Below, piece by piece: positions 32,930 through 43,544 of a DNA stretch of 64,000 bases (the stretch's first letter is position 1; each line of letters opens with the position of its first letter). Under the pieces are notes generated by a model. That model saw only the letters and a list, made by a program, of their open reading frames with translations, ran no database searches and was not told where the DNA came from. The DNA lies in NCBI RefSeq assembly GCF_050624435.1, contig NC_134546.1:17321001-17385000 (forward strand), read 5' to 3'. Origin of the DNA: Tenrec ecaudatus (taxonomy: Eukaryota > Chordata > Mammalia > Afrosoricida > Tenrecidae). Both the position numbers and the translations under genes were made by a program.

Positions 32930-33300
32930 TTGCCGTGGGGTTGTCTGAGTCACGGCCATGGGGGTCAGAGTGGGCCTGTCCGCAGAGGGGGTGCGGTGGT
33001 GGAGCTGGCAGTAGTAGATCAACAAGATCTTTCTTCTCGGGTGCCTCCCGTTGTCCTGAGCCCTCCGGGGCGTTCCCGACCGCCTCGATCTAGCCCGGTG
33101 GTGCCGTGCGTGGGTGCGCATTGGCCTGCTCACCGCCAGCAGAGGCTGCGGGCTGTCCACACCCGTGAACCGTTACCATCTCGGAAACGCGCGAGGGTCA
33201 CTTCCACCCTGTCCCACACAGTCGCTGTAGGCCGCAGTGCCTGGATGGAGTGAGTTATGCGGAGACACTCTGCTGGCTTCCCGAAAGGTCCAGAGAGAAC
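32930..33300. promoter_or_regulatory. CpG-dense segment, candidate CpG island
   Basis: The densest CpG stretch of the window. Especially 33,040-33,260 has CpG about every 9 bases (CTCCGGGGCGTTCCCGACCG, GAAACGCGCGAGG). Only the last 100 bp is SINE-derived. A sequence at 33,136-33,150 (CCAGCAGAGGCTGC) resembles a CTCF core. No coding exon recognised nearby. Confidence 0.35.
33160..33255 (+). mobile_element. AfroSINE 3' half, CpG-rich
   Basis: TACCATCTCGGAAACGCG, GTCACTTCCACCCTGTCC, CACAGTCGCTGTAGGCCGC and GCCTGGATGGAGTGAG align with the SINE body and tail. It keeps many CpGs other copies have lost. Confidence 0.6.
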
Positions 33301-33779
33301 TGAGACCAAGCAGGTTGAGGCCAGCGGCTCCGCCAGGGATGAGGTTCCAGGGCTCTCGTTCTGCATTAGACCCATCACAGCCTGGAAGCCCACGGTGACT
33401 GCCAGCTCTGGGCAGCAGGCCGCGAGCCCAACAGAAGGAGCTTTAACCACTTCTGAAGTGTGGCCTTCTACGGGTGTTGATGTTTGTTTGGTTTTTAGCA
33501 TGCATTTATTTATTTGTATGTGAAAGATCATACACATTAAATGGGAACTCCAGAAGCGGGTGAGAACCACTGTGGACATCTATCTTGTCACGAGTCTGTG
33601 TGATGCAGCTGGTCTTCTTAGGCATGTAAAAATATATTGTTTTAGAAAACTAAAGGTAGGACATGAACTGTACATAGATTTCTAAGTTAACCATAAATGG
33701 TAGTCTTTCCAAGTCACTGAGTAGGCTTCTAAATCACTATTGTTAATGATTGTAGAGAATGGTCCCCTGCAATCTATAA
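33256..33779. other. unassigned non-coding sequence
   Basis: No family recognised; AT-rich from 33,600. Confidence 0.4.
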
Positions 33780-34757
33780 AGTGGTTAACGTGCTTGTTTG
33801 CTAATTGAAATGTTGGAGGTTTGTGTCCACCCCGAGGTGCCTCTGAAGAAAGGCCTGGTAATCTAAATTGGGAAAACCAGTCATTGAAAACCCTGTGGAG
33901 GCCTTAGAGGCTTGAAGGTAAACAAGCGTCCATCTAGTTCAGAAGCAACAAAACCCCCATGGAATAAACACACCCCTGTGCGATCACGAGGTGTCGCAGG
34001 GAGCAGGTAGCAGGCATCAAAGAACAAAATATCATATCCTTGTGAATGAGGAGGAGTGCAGATTAGGGACCCAAACCCTATCTGTTGGCAACTGGACATC
34101 CCCGTACAGAAGGGTCGCAGGGAGGAGACGAGCCAGTCAGGGGGCAGGGTAGCAACGATGAAACATACAACTTTCCTCTTGTTCTTTAATGCTTCTTCCC
34201 TCCCACTATCATGATCCCAATTCTACCTTACAAATCCAGCTAGACCAGAGGTTGTGCACTGGTACAGATAGGAACTGGAAACACAGGGAATCCAGGACAG
34301 ATGATCCCTTCAGGACCAGTGGTGAGAGTTGCGATATCAGAAGGGTAGAGGGAAGGTGGGGTAGTAAGGGGGGGAACCGATTACAAGGATCTACATTAAC
34401 CTCCTCTCTGGGGGATGGACAACAGAAAAGTGGGTGAAAGAAGATGTTGGGCAGTGGAAGATATGACAAAATAATAATTTAAAAACTATCAAGGGTTCAT
34501 GAGGGAGGGGGAGCAGGAAGGAGGGGGGGGAAATGACGAGGTGATGCCAAAGGCTCAAGTCGAAAGCAAATGTTTTGAGAATGATGATGGCAACAAATGT
34601 ACAAATGTGCTTGACACAATTGATGTATGGATGGATTGTGATGAGTTGTATGAGCCCCCAATAAAATGATTAAAAACAAACAAACCCCACAGAGCTTAGT
34701 TCTGCTCTGATGCCCCTGGGCGCTCCATGAGTTAGAGTTGGCTTGCTGTTAATTGGT
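33780..34757 (+). mobile_element. AfroSINE (second subtype) split by a LINE insertion
   Basis: The 5' part at 33,780-33,900 (GAAGAAAGGCCTGGTAATCT, AGTCATTGAAAACCCTGTG) continues at 34,682 with CACAGAGCTTAGTTCTGCTC and CATGAGTTAGAGTTGGC. The two halves are collinear, so the LINE at 33,901-34,678 inserted into an existing SINE. Confidence 0.82.
33901..34678 (+). mobile_element. lineage-specific LINE 3' UTR inserted in a SINE
   Basis: Starts AGGCTTGAAGGTAAACAAGC, includes CATCTAGTTCAGAAGCAACA, GGTACAGATAGGAACTGG, the purine tract (34,499-34,530) and CCAATAAAATGATTAAAAAC. 778 bp. Confidence 0.92.
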
Positions 34758-34769
34758 TATTTTTATATC

Positions 34770-35470
34770 AATATGTCAAATGTATGTTCATAGAGCTCAT
34801 TCATCCCCTATTGTTAGAGATCAGGGTTACGTCTCGTTGTTTTTGCTATTGGAAACTGTATGGTGATGACGTTTTCATAGTCCAAACCTTGCACATATAT
34901 TTAATATAAATAACCCTGGACATGACCCTGAGTCAGAACTTCTGATTCACAATCTCTAAATGTTATTCATGTTTTTGATATTTATTTCCAAATTGCCCTT
35001 CAAAGAGTTCATGCCTATGAATCTTGAACCAGCAGGGCCTGAGAGTACCCACTTCCCTATAATCTTCTTGCATTCTAGTTACAATAGTCATTATTATCCA
35101 ATATGCACCGATTTTGTAGGTAAACAATAAGCTCTCTCTTTAAAGCAGTTTCATTGACATATGGCTCACATGTCATAATATTCAGTAGTTCAGTCCTATT
35201 GAGAACGGTGTGTCACCACCACAATCAATTTTAGAATATACTTTCTCCCTCCTTGCACTCCTTGCTGAGTTCCCATAGCCCACCCCGCCTCCCATCCCTG
35301 GGAACTAGCTCCTGGTTACTATTGAACTTGGCTACTTCAGTGCTGGTTTCTGACTCTTCTTTTGTGAATTGCCTGCTGTGCCCTTTGTTCACTTCTCTGT
35401 TGGACTATTTGTCTCTTTCCTATGGATTTACAAAAGCATGATATATTTATACATTATCAATATCTAATCC
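34770..35470 (-). mobile_element. ancient L1 3' region (antisense)
   Basis: TTTCCAAATTGCCCTTCAAA, then TTTCATTGACATATGGCTCA and CACCACCACAATCAATTTTA with GAATATACTTTC: antisense L1 3' blocks. No coding capacity left. Confidence 0.6.
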
Positions 35471-36054
35471 CTGTTTCACTGGCAAGTAGAATAATTATTT
35501 GTCAATTCTGTTTCAGATGTCTCTTAATATACGGGGTTTCAAAAGCATTATCAAACTCTGATGTCATGCTCTTTAATAACTGATTTTTTGTATAATTTTT
35601 AAAAGTATATCCCCACCCAAAATGGATATATCCACCCTGAATTATTGACTATCTCAGTATCCGACATTTTGCATTTATAATAATAGTACAAAAAATCTAT
35701 TGAGCTACTTTGCACACTAGTAATGTGTGTCTGACAGTAATGAATGGCAAAGTGAGGGCTGAGAACAGCGCTGGCTGGGAGGGTCTAACTGGCTGGGCTG
35801 TGATGCTCAGTGGGGTTAGCAGTCAGGTAATTATGCAGGCATCATCCGCTTTTCACAGCGCAGTGCTGATTTTCATGGACTAGCCTGCTCTTTGACATGG
35901 AACTATGTTGATCGGTGAGGAGTGGGCACCGAACGATTTATTTTTATTTGAGGGATCCTCATTTTTTTACATTCAAATGTCTCGTCTGCCTGCTATTGAT
36001 GTTTCTGTATTCTTTTCCAAATGGCTAATCATTTAGCCAATTGAAAGTTGATTG
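35471..36054. other. unassigned AT-rich sequence
   Basis: Likely decayed LINE but without a diagnostic block. Confidence 0.4.
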
Positions 36055-36068
36055 AAACTTTTATCCTC

Positions 36069-38402
36069 GGGCCAGCACCATTACCAACTAAGTCGACAGC
36101 ACCACCCTCCCCTCAAGAAGAATCCACTTCAGAGGACAGTACTGACGCTACAGCTCAAGAAGAGGGACTGGTCTGGGCAGAGCACACAGGAGCCAACGAG
36201 AGGGCATAGGGGGAAAAAAAAAAGAGGGAAGCACATCTTGACTCACCAAGCCCTGAGGACAATGTTCCTGCTCAGAACAGCAATGCACAGAGATGACCAC
36301 AGGGCCGGCCCCACCATGGGACACAGTGTTCCTCATTGACCCATAGCACCATTGGGGACAGCACTAGAGACACATAGCGGGAACTGTGCCTGCCATGACC
36401 ACACCACGTTGAAGCCAGCCTCTGGGGGCATGCAGCAGAGCAGCGGGGGGAGCAGAGCAATGAAGTCTCCAGGGATAGAGGCTGTGCCAGAGCATGGTAC
36501 CCCATCAGACTCTACTGGGAAGCACCCGTGAAGGACGACAAACAGACGCTGAACTATTTATATGGTTTTGTGTGGGGGTGGGGGGTGGTTGTTGTTGTAG
36601 TTATTGTTTTACTTTCTGTTTTTGCTTCATTGTACTTAGTCTTGTGATGGTACATAGCATGTCCACCTGGAAGGGATAGGCGGAATAAACAAGCCCGAAG
36701 AGAGAACAACAGGATGACAGTTCCGGGGGGCCGTGGGAGTAGGGCAGGTGGGGGAAAGGAAGTGGGTGTTGACAAGCCCAGGGACAAGAGAACAGCAAGT
36801 GATCCAAAATCAGTGTCAAGGAGGGTGAGGGAGGCTGGCAGGGCTGGATCAAGGGCAATGTAACTGAGAGGAATTCCTAAAACCCAAATGAAGGAGAACA
36901 TGATAATGGGACAAGAGGAAAGTATAAATAAATAGAGGAAAGAACTAGGAGGCAAAGGGTAGTCATAGAGATTTAAATACAGGCATATAAAGATGTAAAT
37001 ATATTTATATACAAAAAGGGGGAAATAGATCTATGTACATATATTTATAGGTTGAGTATTAAGAAAACAGATGGACAGTGGGTCCCTGCACAAGTACTCC
37101 CTCAACACAAGAACACTTGTTCTAACAATTCGGAAGTCTGAGATGCTCACCTTCCTGGCACGATTGCTGAAGACAATGGGTGCACAAGCAAATGTGGTGA
37201 AGAAAGCTCATGGTGCCCGGCTACCAAAAGATATAGCACCTTAAGTCTTAAAAACCTGAAGATAAACAAGCAGCCATCTAGCTGAGAGACAACAAAACCC
37301 ACATGAAAGAAGCACACCAGCCTGTCCTGACTTGATCGCTGAGGACAAAGTGGGTGCATAAGCAAAGGTGATGAAGAAAGCAGATGGTGCCAGGCTACTA
37401 AATGATATATCCTGGGGTCCTAAAGGCTTGAAGATAAACAGGTGACCATCTAGCTAACAAACAACAAAGCCCACATGGAAGAAGCACACCAGCCTACCCC
37501 AACATGAAATTTGAAGACAAAGAAGGTGCATAGGCAAATGCAGTACAGAAAGCTGATGGTGCCTGGCTGTCAAAATATATAGAATCTGGGGTCCTATAGG
37601 CTGGAAGATTTTAAAGGGGCCATCTAACTGAGAAACAACAAAGCCCACATGGAAGAAGCACACCAGCCTGTGATATCACAAGGTGTTGAAGGGGTCAAGT
37701 ATCAGGCATCAAAGACCCAAAAAAAATCACAGCATTGTGAATGAGGGGGAGTGCAGAGTGGGGACCCATGGCCCATCCATGGAAAATTGGACATCCCCTT
37801 GCAGAAGCATCCCCTTGCAGAAGGGCTGTGGGGAGGAGACAGGGTGCAGTATAGCAATGATTAAATATACAATTTTCCTCTAGCTCTTGAATGCTTCCTC
37901 CCCCTCACTATGATGATCCCAATTCTACCTTACATATCCGGCTGGACTGGAGGATGTACACTGGCACAGATAGGAACTGGAAATATAGGGAATCCAGGAT
38001 AGATTAACCCCTCAGGACCAGTGGTGAGAGTGGCGATATCAGGAAGGTGAAGGGACAGTGAAGGAGAAAGAGGGAACAGATTACAAGGTCTACATATAAC
38101 CTCCTCCCTGGGGGACGGACAGCGAAGAAGTTGGTGAAGGAGACGTAGGACAGTGTAAGATATGACAAAATAATAATTATTTCTAAATTATCAAGGGTTC
38201 ATTGGGGAGGGGGGAGTGGGGAGGGAGAGGGAAAGATGAGGAGCTGATACCAAGGGCTCAAGTAGAAAGCAGGTGTTTTGAGAATGGTGATGGCAACATA
38301 TGTACGAATGTTCTGGACACAATTGATGTATGTGTGGATTGTGATAAGAGTTGTATGAGTCCCTAATAAAATGATTAAAAATATTTCACAACATAAAAAA
38401 AG
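36069..38402 (+). mobile_element. 2.3-kb non-coding LINE insertion with TSD
   Basis: Flanked by AAACTTTTATCCTC (36,055-36,068) and AAAATTTTATCCTC (38,403-38,416), 13 of 14 matching. The 3' 1.3 kb matches the LINE 3' UTR seen elsewhere, ending CCTAATAAAATGATTAAAAA. The first kilobase (36,069-37,140) contains GTTGTTGTTGTAGTTATTG, CCAGGGACAAGAGAACAGC and GGACAAGAGGAAAGTATAAA, with no reverse transcriptase motif. It shows the 3' UTR (or non-coding element) extends upstream well beyond other copies in the window. Contains an internal 172-bp triplication. Confidence 0.85.
37163..37676 (+). repeat. 172-bp tandem triplication inside the LINE 3' UTR
   Basis: Three units with landmarks GAAGACAA at 37,169, 37,341 (GAGGACAA) and 37,513: spacing exactly 172 and 172. 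Each ends in GAAGCACACCAGCCT. Other copies (9.5 kb, 33.9 kb, window end) show a single unit. Units are clearly diverged from each other, so this is not a fresh slippage. Confidence 0.93.
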
Positions 38403-38416
38403 AAAATTTTATCCTC

Positions 38417-39029
38417 AATAGGTTTGAAGAACCGCCTTTATCATATATTTAATTTGATGTATCAGATATTTAATTTTATGTATATAGAACTCTCTGGTAA
38501 ACTGTTTGCTTTGTCCTTTCAGAACCTTCCATCCAGGTCACTGGTGAGTGCCCTGCATTCTCCTTCCCAACCTTCTAGTCCGCATGTCCCTGTCTGACAT
38601 TTTCAAGGTCCACTCGGATCTTTGCTATGGCTCCTGCAGGCCCGTTAGCATCAAAGAAGGTGGGTCCTCCAATTCCTCCTGGAGCACGAGATGTGTTGTC
38701 TCCTCAGGTTGCTCTGAGTCGGGCTGTGGTGGGCACCCTGTGGACAACTCCAGGACGTTAGTGATGAGGGTTGATCGTGCAAGGCACCTGACTCACATGA
38801 AGTCTTTGCAGGGCTTCCAGACAAGGAGGAGTGTGGCTTTGGTCAGGGCGAGGCGTTCATTCCCCCTGGTTCAGATGCTCAGAAGGCTCCCATGGTTCAC
38901 TCGTTCTCTCTCAGGACCCCGACTTCACCTCCTGAGGCCGATGCATGATGGTTATAACATGGCGTCTCTTTCAATTTTGCCACCCTGACAATTCCACCAT
39001 CCGTCTGTCAGTCTATTACACGGTGGTGG
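38417..39029. other. unassigned sequence with a 146-codon open frame
   Basis: A frame at 38,548-38,988 is open for 146 codons but shows no recognisable domain, and the composition looks like chance in GC-rich DNA. Confidence 0.35.
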
Positions 39030-39213
39030 CTTGCCTTCCTGTGTCACAACCACCCTGTAGGACAGAGCAGATCTGCCCCTTTGGGTTTCTGAGACTTGAC
39101 ATCTGTACAGGAGCAGGCAGTCTCGTTTTTTCTCCCTGGGAACAGCTGGTGGGTTAGAACCTCTAACCTTGTGATCAGCACTCGGTGCTTCACCTGCTGT
39201 GCCACCAAGGTTC
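39030..39213 (-). mobile_element. AfroSINE (antisense)
   Basis: CACAACCACCCTGTAGGACA, TTTGGGTTTCTGAGACTTG, GGTTAGAACCTCTAACCTTG, ending GTGCCACCAAGGTTCC, the antisense tRNA-like head. Confidence 0.9.
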
Positions 39214-39225
39214 CTTTAGATTCTT

Positions 39226-39596
39226 TTTTTTTCTTCAAATTTTTATTTTATTTTTATTTTTTAATCATTTTATTAGGGGCTTATACAACTCTTTTTTTCT
39301 TTTCTTTTTTTACATTTTATTAGGGGCTCATACAACTCTTATCATAATCCACACATATACATACATCAATTGTATAAAGCACATCCGTACATTCTTTTCC
39401 CTAATCACTCTCAAAGCATTTGCTCTCCACTTAAGCCCTCTGCATCAGGTCCTCTTTTTTATTTCCCCTCCCTCCCCGCTACCCTCACCCTCATGAGCCC
39501 TTGATAATCCACAGATTGTTATTTTGTCATATCTTGCCCTATCCGGAGTCTCCCTTCCCCCGCTTCTCTGCCGTCCGTCTCCCAGGGAGGAGTTTA
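39226..39596 (-). mobile_element. LINE 3' end (antisense) with doubled terminus and perfect 12-bp TSD
   Basis: The 12-bp sequence CTTTAGATTCTT lies at 39,214-39,225 and 39,597-39,608. Inside, the 3' terminus occurs twice: 39,262-39,292 (TTTTATTAGGGGCTTATACA) and again from 39,312 (TTTTATTAGGGGCTCATACA), separated by a T-rich spacer. A single duplication encloses both, so the doubling arose during or after one insertion. Confidence 0.9.
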
Positions 39597-40117
39597 CTTT
39601 AGATTCTTAAAAGTTTATCTAATTGACTGATTTTCACCAAACCTGCTTAGATGGATTATTAATGGCATTTTCATGTTTTTAATGAATTAACTTCTCCTAT
39701 AATTACCCTTTTTACAGTTTTACCTGGATTTCTATTTACATTTGAAAAAAGTTACATTCTCAAGATTTAATGCATTTATTATTTTGATGCATTTATTTTT
39801 ACTGTTCCTTTTAAACTCTAATAGCAGCTAAGAATATGGTTTTCAAACTGAGCGTAGCTTTGTCACATACCAGGATTTTTGAAATCTAGTATTGTTATAT
39901 TCAAAACAGCATTTAATTACATGTCTTATTTCCTTTATTACCCAAGAGTTATTTATTTTTTTAAATGTTGCTTCATTTCCCCGTGTTTATATTATATTAT
40001 TTAATACCTTCTTACTAATTCCTGGTTTGGTTTGTTTCTAGTCAAAGAGAATTTATTGAAGCTTTTATTACCTGATTTACTATTTTAGCTTAAAAATATT
40101 CCATAGTTAAAATTTTT

Positions 40118-40505
40118 TTATTAAAAGATAATTTTATTGGGGGCTTTTATAGCTCTTATAACAATCCATACATCAATTGTATCAAGCATATTTGTACATG
40201 TGTTGCCATCATTAATTTCTAGACTTTTATTTTCTATTGGCCCTTGGTATCAGCTCCTTTTTCCCTCCTCCCCCACCCTCCTGATCCCTTGATAAATTAT
40301 AAATTATTAGTTTTTTCATATCTTACACTGACTGCTGTGTCTCTTCTCCCAGAATTTCGGTTGGTGTGTGTGTGTGTGTTTTTTGCGTGTGTTTATGTGT
40401 CAATCATTGCGATCGGTTCCCCCTTCCTTCCCACCTCTCTCCACCTTCACCCCACCCTTCTGGTATCGCCACTCCCATTCCTGTTCCTGGATTCTGTCCA
40501 CACTT
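40118..40505 (-). mobile_element. LINE 3' end (antisense)
   Basis: TTTTATTGGGGGCTTTTATA with CATACATCAATTGTATCAAG; the CCCTTGGTATCAGCTC and CGATCGGTTCCCCCTTCC landmarks follow. A (GT)n run lies at 40,363-40,380. This subtype (GGGGGCTTTTATAGCTC) matches the copy at 51.9 kb better than the others. Confidence 0.9.
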
Positions 40506-40771
40506 ATTTTAAAAGAGTATGAATTATGTATTTTTGGACTATACCTGTTCAGAAGCTTATTGATTATAAAGTTTCATTTCTTTCTTTAGTGATTCCTGGA
40601 TCAATCAAAAGCCCATGAAAGAAATAAAAGCTACTACTAAGACTATTAAATTTTATCAATTTCTCTTTGATTTCTAAGCTCTTCATTTTTAATAGTTAGA
40701 TGCTATTCTATTCAGAATTAAACATCTGTGAGTCTTACATTTTCTTGGTACTTTGCATCTTACATGTTATA

Positions 40772-40975
40772 ATGGGAGCCCTGGTGGCGCAGTGGGTTAA
40801 GTGCCGGGCTGCTATCTGAGAGTTTGCTGGTTCAAACACCAGGCACTCTGTGGGAGGAAGATGAAGCTGACTTATTCCATAAAGATTTACATCCTTGGAA
40901 GTGGAGCCATTCTGCTGTGTCCTATACGGTCCCTATGAGTCAGAATCAACTTGATGGCAGTGGGTCTGGTTTGGG
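40772..40975 (+). mobile_element. AfroSINE, best-preserved full-length copy
   Basis: Head GGGAGCCCTGGTGGCGCAGT; internal polymerase III A box TGGCGCAGTGG and B box GGTTCAAACAC; CATAAAGATTTACATCCTTG; tail CTATGAGTCAGAATCAACTT followed by GATGGCAGTGGG. This copy shows the tRNA-derived 5' end most clearly. Confidence 0.95.
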
Positions 40976-41229
40976 GTATTGATATAATAGACGATGTAAA
41001 TAAAAAATGTCATTTCTCTAATATTAATGTTGGCACCCCTATTTTAGGGTTCTCTTGCTTTGTTTTAAAATTATGTGATATGTCTTTATGCATTCTTTGA
41101 AAGAAGGACTTTCTGTGTCACTTTATGTGAGGTCGGTGACTTGTAAACAATATGTGAACAGACTTCAAAAGTTCAGGGGAAACTGCAAAAGAAAGATAAC
41201 GGCATTTTCCCATGAGCTCCTTGGACCTG

Positions 41230-41600
41230 CTCCTGTATTAGTCAGATCTCTGTGGGAGAAAAGAAATCACCAGATTATGTGTTTCAGGTGGAGAAGATTT
41301 CATATAGAGACTTGGGTGCTTATACAAGTGTCATGGGGCAGCTGAAGATGGAGCATTTGGGGGAGCTCCCTTGGGCTACTGAGTCTAAGTCCACAGAACT
41401 GCTGCCCAGGGTCAGGAAGATACTGCTCCCACACAACCGCCTCTCACCTGCAAAGGTGGTCACTAACATGGGGACACGGCTCCAATCACTGCCAAAACCT
41501 GCAGCTGTCGAGCAACAGAGAGGTGGCCTTCAGCTCACCTGCCAAAGCTGCCGCCCGTGTATCTCATTGGCCTAACCAGTTGGTACCTAACACCCTCATT
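41230..41600 (+). mobile_element. LTR-like repeat of the 'TATTAGTCAG' type
   Basis: CTGTATTAGTCAGATCTCTG, TTTCATATAGAGACTTGG and GCCAAAGCTGCCGCCC. A related start (TGTATTAATCAGGGTCC) is seen at 42,447. No coding. Class uncertain. Confidence 0.45.
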
Positions 41601-41727
41601 TCAAGGGGGAAAAGGTTTGTGTTTGTCTTATGGCATCTCCAAATGGGAGAAGGATGGATTGGAAGTTAGAGAGTTCGTATAACATCGTATTGGACTGATC
41701 TTTTGAATTATGAGATCCCATCTGTTC

Positions 41728-41925
41728 CAAGGGTCCCTGGGCACACACGGGGCTGCGATCCGCAGAGTGTGCAGTTTGAAACCACCAGCAGCTCCCGGGG
41801 AGAAAGCAGGCCCTTCTACTCCTGTAAAGAGTCCCCATCTTTGAACACCCCCTGCAGTTCTACACACCCTAGAGGGTCACTGTGAGTGCGTGTGGGCTTG
41901 ATGGCAGTGAGATTTGGTTTGATCT
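41728..41925 (+). mobile_element. AfroSINE
   Basis: GGGCTGCGATCCGCAG, GTGCAGTTTGAAACCACCAG, GGGGAGAAAGCAGGCCCTTC, TAGAGGGTCACTGTGAGTGC and GGCTTGATGGCAGTGAG. Confidence 0.92.
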
Positions 41926-42175
41926 GTTCCAAAGGAGAATATAATCCAGTCATATTTGTTATGATCGCTGATACTATTAATCTATGCTTCCTTGCATTTC
42001 TGCCCCCCCCCTTTAAACGTTTGGTGTAGAGTTGCCGTGACTTCCTCTTTTTGGTTTAGTAATTTGTAAATTCTATATCCTTTTTACTTTCCTGATTATC
42101 TTTAGATTAGATGTATAGTTTACCTAACTTTAAGTACATATATCTTTAGAGTAAACTTATATTAAATGTCTTTTC

Positions 42176-42383
42176 AGGAGCCTTGGGGACTTAATGGTTA
42201 CACATTGGGCTGCTAACGGCAAGGTCAGCAGTTCAAAACCACCAGCAGCTTGTGGAAGAAAGATGTGGCTTTCTATTCCCGTAAAGAGTCACAGTCTTCG
42301 GAACCTTCAGGAGGGATTCTCCCCTGCCTTACAGAGCTACTCTGCAGCGGCATCAACTCGGTGGCAGCGAGTAGACGTATTTT
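42176..42383 (+). mobile_element. AfroSINE
   Basis: GGAGCCTTGGGGACTTAATG, GGTCAGCAGTTCAAAACCAC, GAAAGATGTGGCTTTCTATT, tail CTCTGCAGCGGCATCAACTC. Confidence 0.92.
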
Positions 42384-42446
42384 CACACACACACCTATCA
42401 TTATTTTCAGGGCCAAGTATAAATGATTGTCTAGTGACACATGTAT

Positions 42447-42660
42447 TAATCAGGGTCCTTACTAGCACATCAGAGACACACTTGTGCAAATTTGAGGAGA
42501 GAGGGGTTTTAGTGAAGGCTGTTTGGGGACCCAGAAACTGTGCACGGCCTGAAGAGCAAAGCTGGGGAGGTGAGCAGGAGGCCAGAGACCTAGACTGAGG
42601 TCTGACCCCGACCGTGTACAGATGGGCCATTGCTAGCATGGCCATCGAACCCGGGCCTCC
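42447..42660 (+). mobile_element. LTR-like repeat fragment
   Basis: TGTATTAATCAGGGTCCTTA, then GTGAAGGCTGTTTGGGG. Similar start to the element at 41.2 kb. Confidence 0.35.
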
Positions 42661-42681
42661 TCATCTTTACTTCCCTCCCTC

Positions 42682-42875
42682 CAGGGCAGGACTCTTGTGG
42701 GTCACGACCCCTTTGGGGGTTGAACCACCCTTTCACAGGGGTCACCCGATTCATCACAGTAGCAAAATGACAGTGAGGAAGTAGCAACGAAAATAATTTT
42801 ATGGCTGGGGGCGGTCACTACAACATGAGGAACTGTATGAAAGGGTCATGGCATTAGGAAGGGTGAGAACCACTG
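42682..42875 (+). mobile_element. SPIN-like non-autonomous hAT transposon, eroded left end
   Basis: GTGGGTCACGACCCCTTTGG, ATTCATCACAGTAGCAAAAT and GGAAGGGTGAGAACCACTG. The left terminal repeat is damaged (CAGGGCAGGACTCTTG), so the exact start and duplication are uncertain. Confidence 0.88.
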
Positions 42876-42989
42876 CTTTGGGGAAATAGGTTCAAACACT
42901 GGATGGGGCATCCACTTAGCTGAATGTAGGCCACCCACCGGTGCCAAACTCCTCAAGGATAAATATTTTGTTTTAACTTCAGTAGTGAG

Positions 42990-43120
42990 AGGCTAGGAGG
43001 CCTTGGCTAATGTCAAGGGTCACGCTGCTCTTGAAAAGGGTGGAGGTTCAAAAGCACCCCAAAGACACCCCAGAAGAAAGCATGGTGGTCTATTTCTAAA
43101 CATCAGCCTTGAGAGAATGA
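42990..43120 (+). mobile_element. degenerate AfroSINE
   Basis: GGTGGAGGTTCAAAAGCACC and CCAGAAGAAAGCATGGTG suggest an old second-subtype SINE. The tail is not recognisable. Confidence 0.4.
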
Positions 43121-43544
43121 GTTGGTAGGTCCAGGTGATCAGGACGATAGTTTTAGGGGACACTAAGACGAATTGGCACAATTGTTCCCAAAGATAATAG
43201 TTTATATCCTACACACGGGGACAGAGGATTGGGACAGAAGAAAGAAGAGAAACACACTGCAGGGAAGTGGGGCAAGTAAGATTGGATTGAAATCCACAGA
43301 GGGGGTTGAAATGAATTGAAACAGAAAGTGCAAACATTGCTAATTTGTTCTCTACACCTTCACTTAATTCACAATAAAAATTATAAATAAAGTGTGTGAA
43401 AGTTCTGCCATCTCAACAAGACATTCATGGGGAAACAGGAGTTTGGCACAGTAAAATTGGAGAGTACTTATTGAAAAGATTATAAATAGTCAAGCCCACA
43501 CCTCAGTGAATTGAGATTCTCAATGAACCAGGTAAGGTGGCGGT

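Larger units (their letters stand above)
39609..42170 (-). mobile_element. ancient L1 (antisense), broken by later insertions
   Basis: Antisense L1 blocks recur in order: CCAGGATTTTTGAAATCTAG, CCCAAGAGTTATTTATTTTT with GTTGCTTCATTTCC, then after insertions GCATTCTTTGAAAGAAGGAC and finally CAGTCATATTTGTTATGATC with TGCATTTCTGCC. Interrupted by the LINE 3' end (40,118-40,505), AfroSINEs (40,772; 41,728) and an LTR-like repeat (41,230-41,600). Confidence 0.65.

Noticed and set aside
38548..38988. 146-codon open frame as a gene
   Set aside because: No conserved domain and composition typical of chance frames in GC-rich DNA.
40772..40975. tRNA gene, from A and B boxes
   Set aside because: The rest of the element is the AfroSINE body and tail; no cloverleaf with a plausible anticodon stem.
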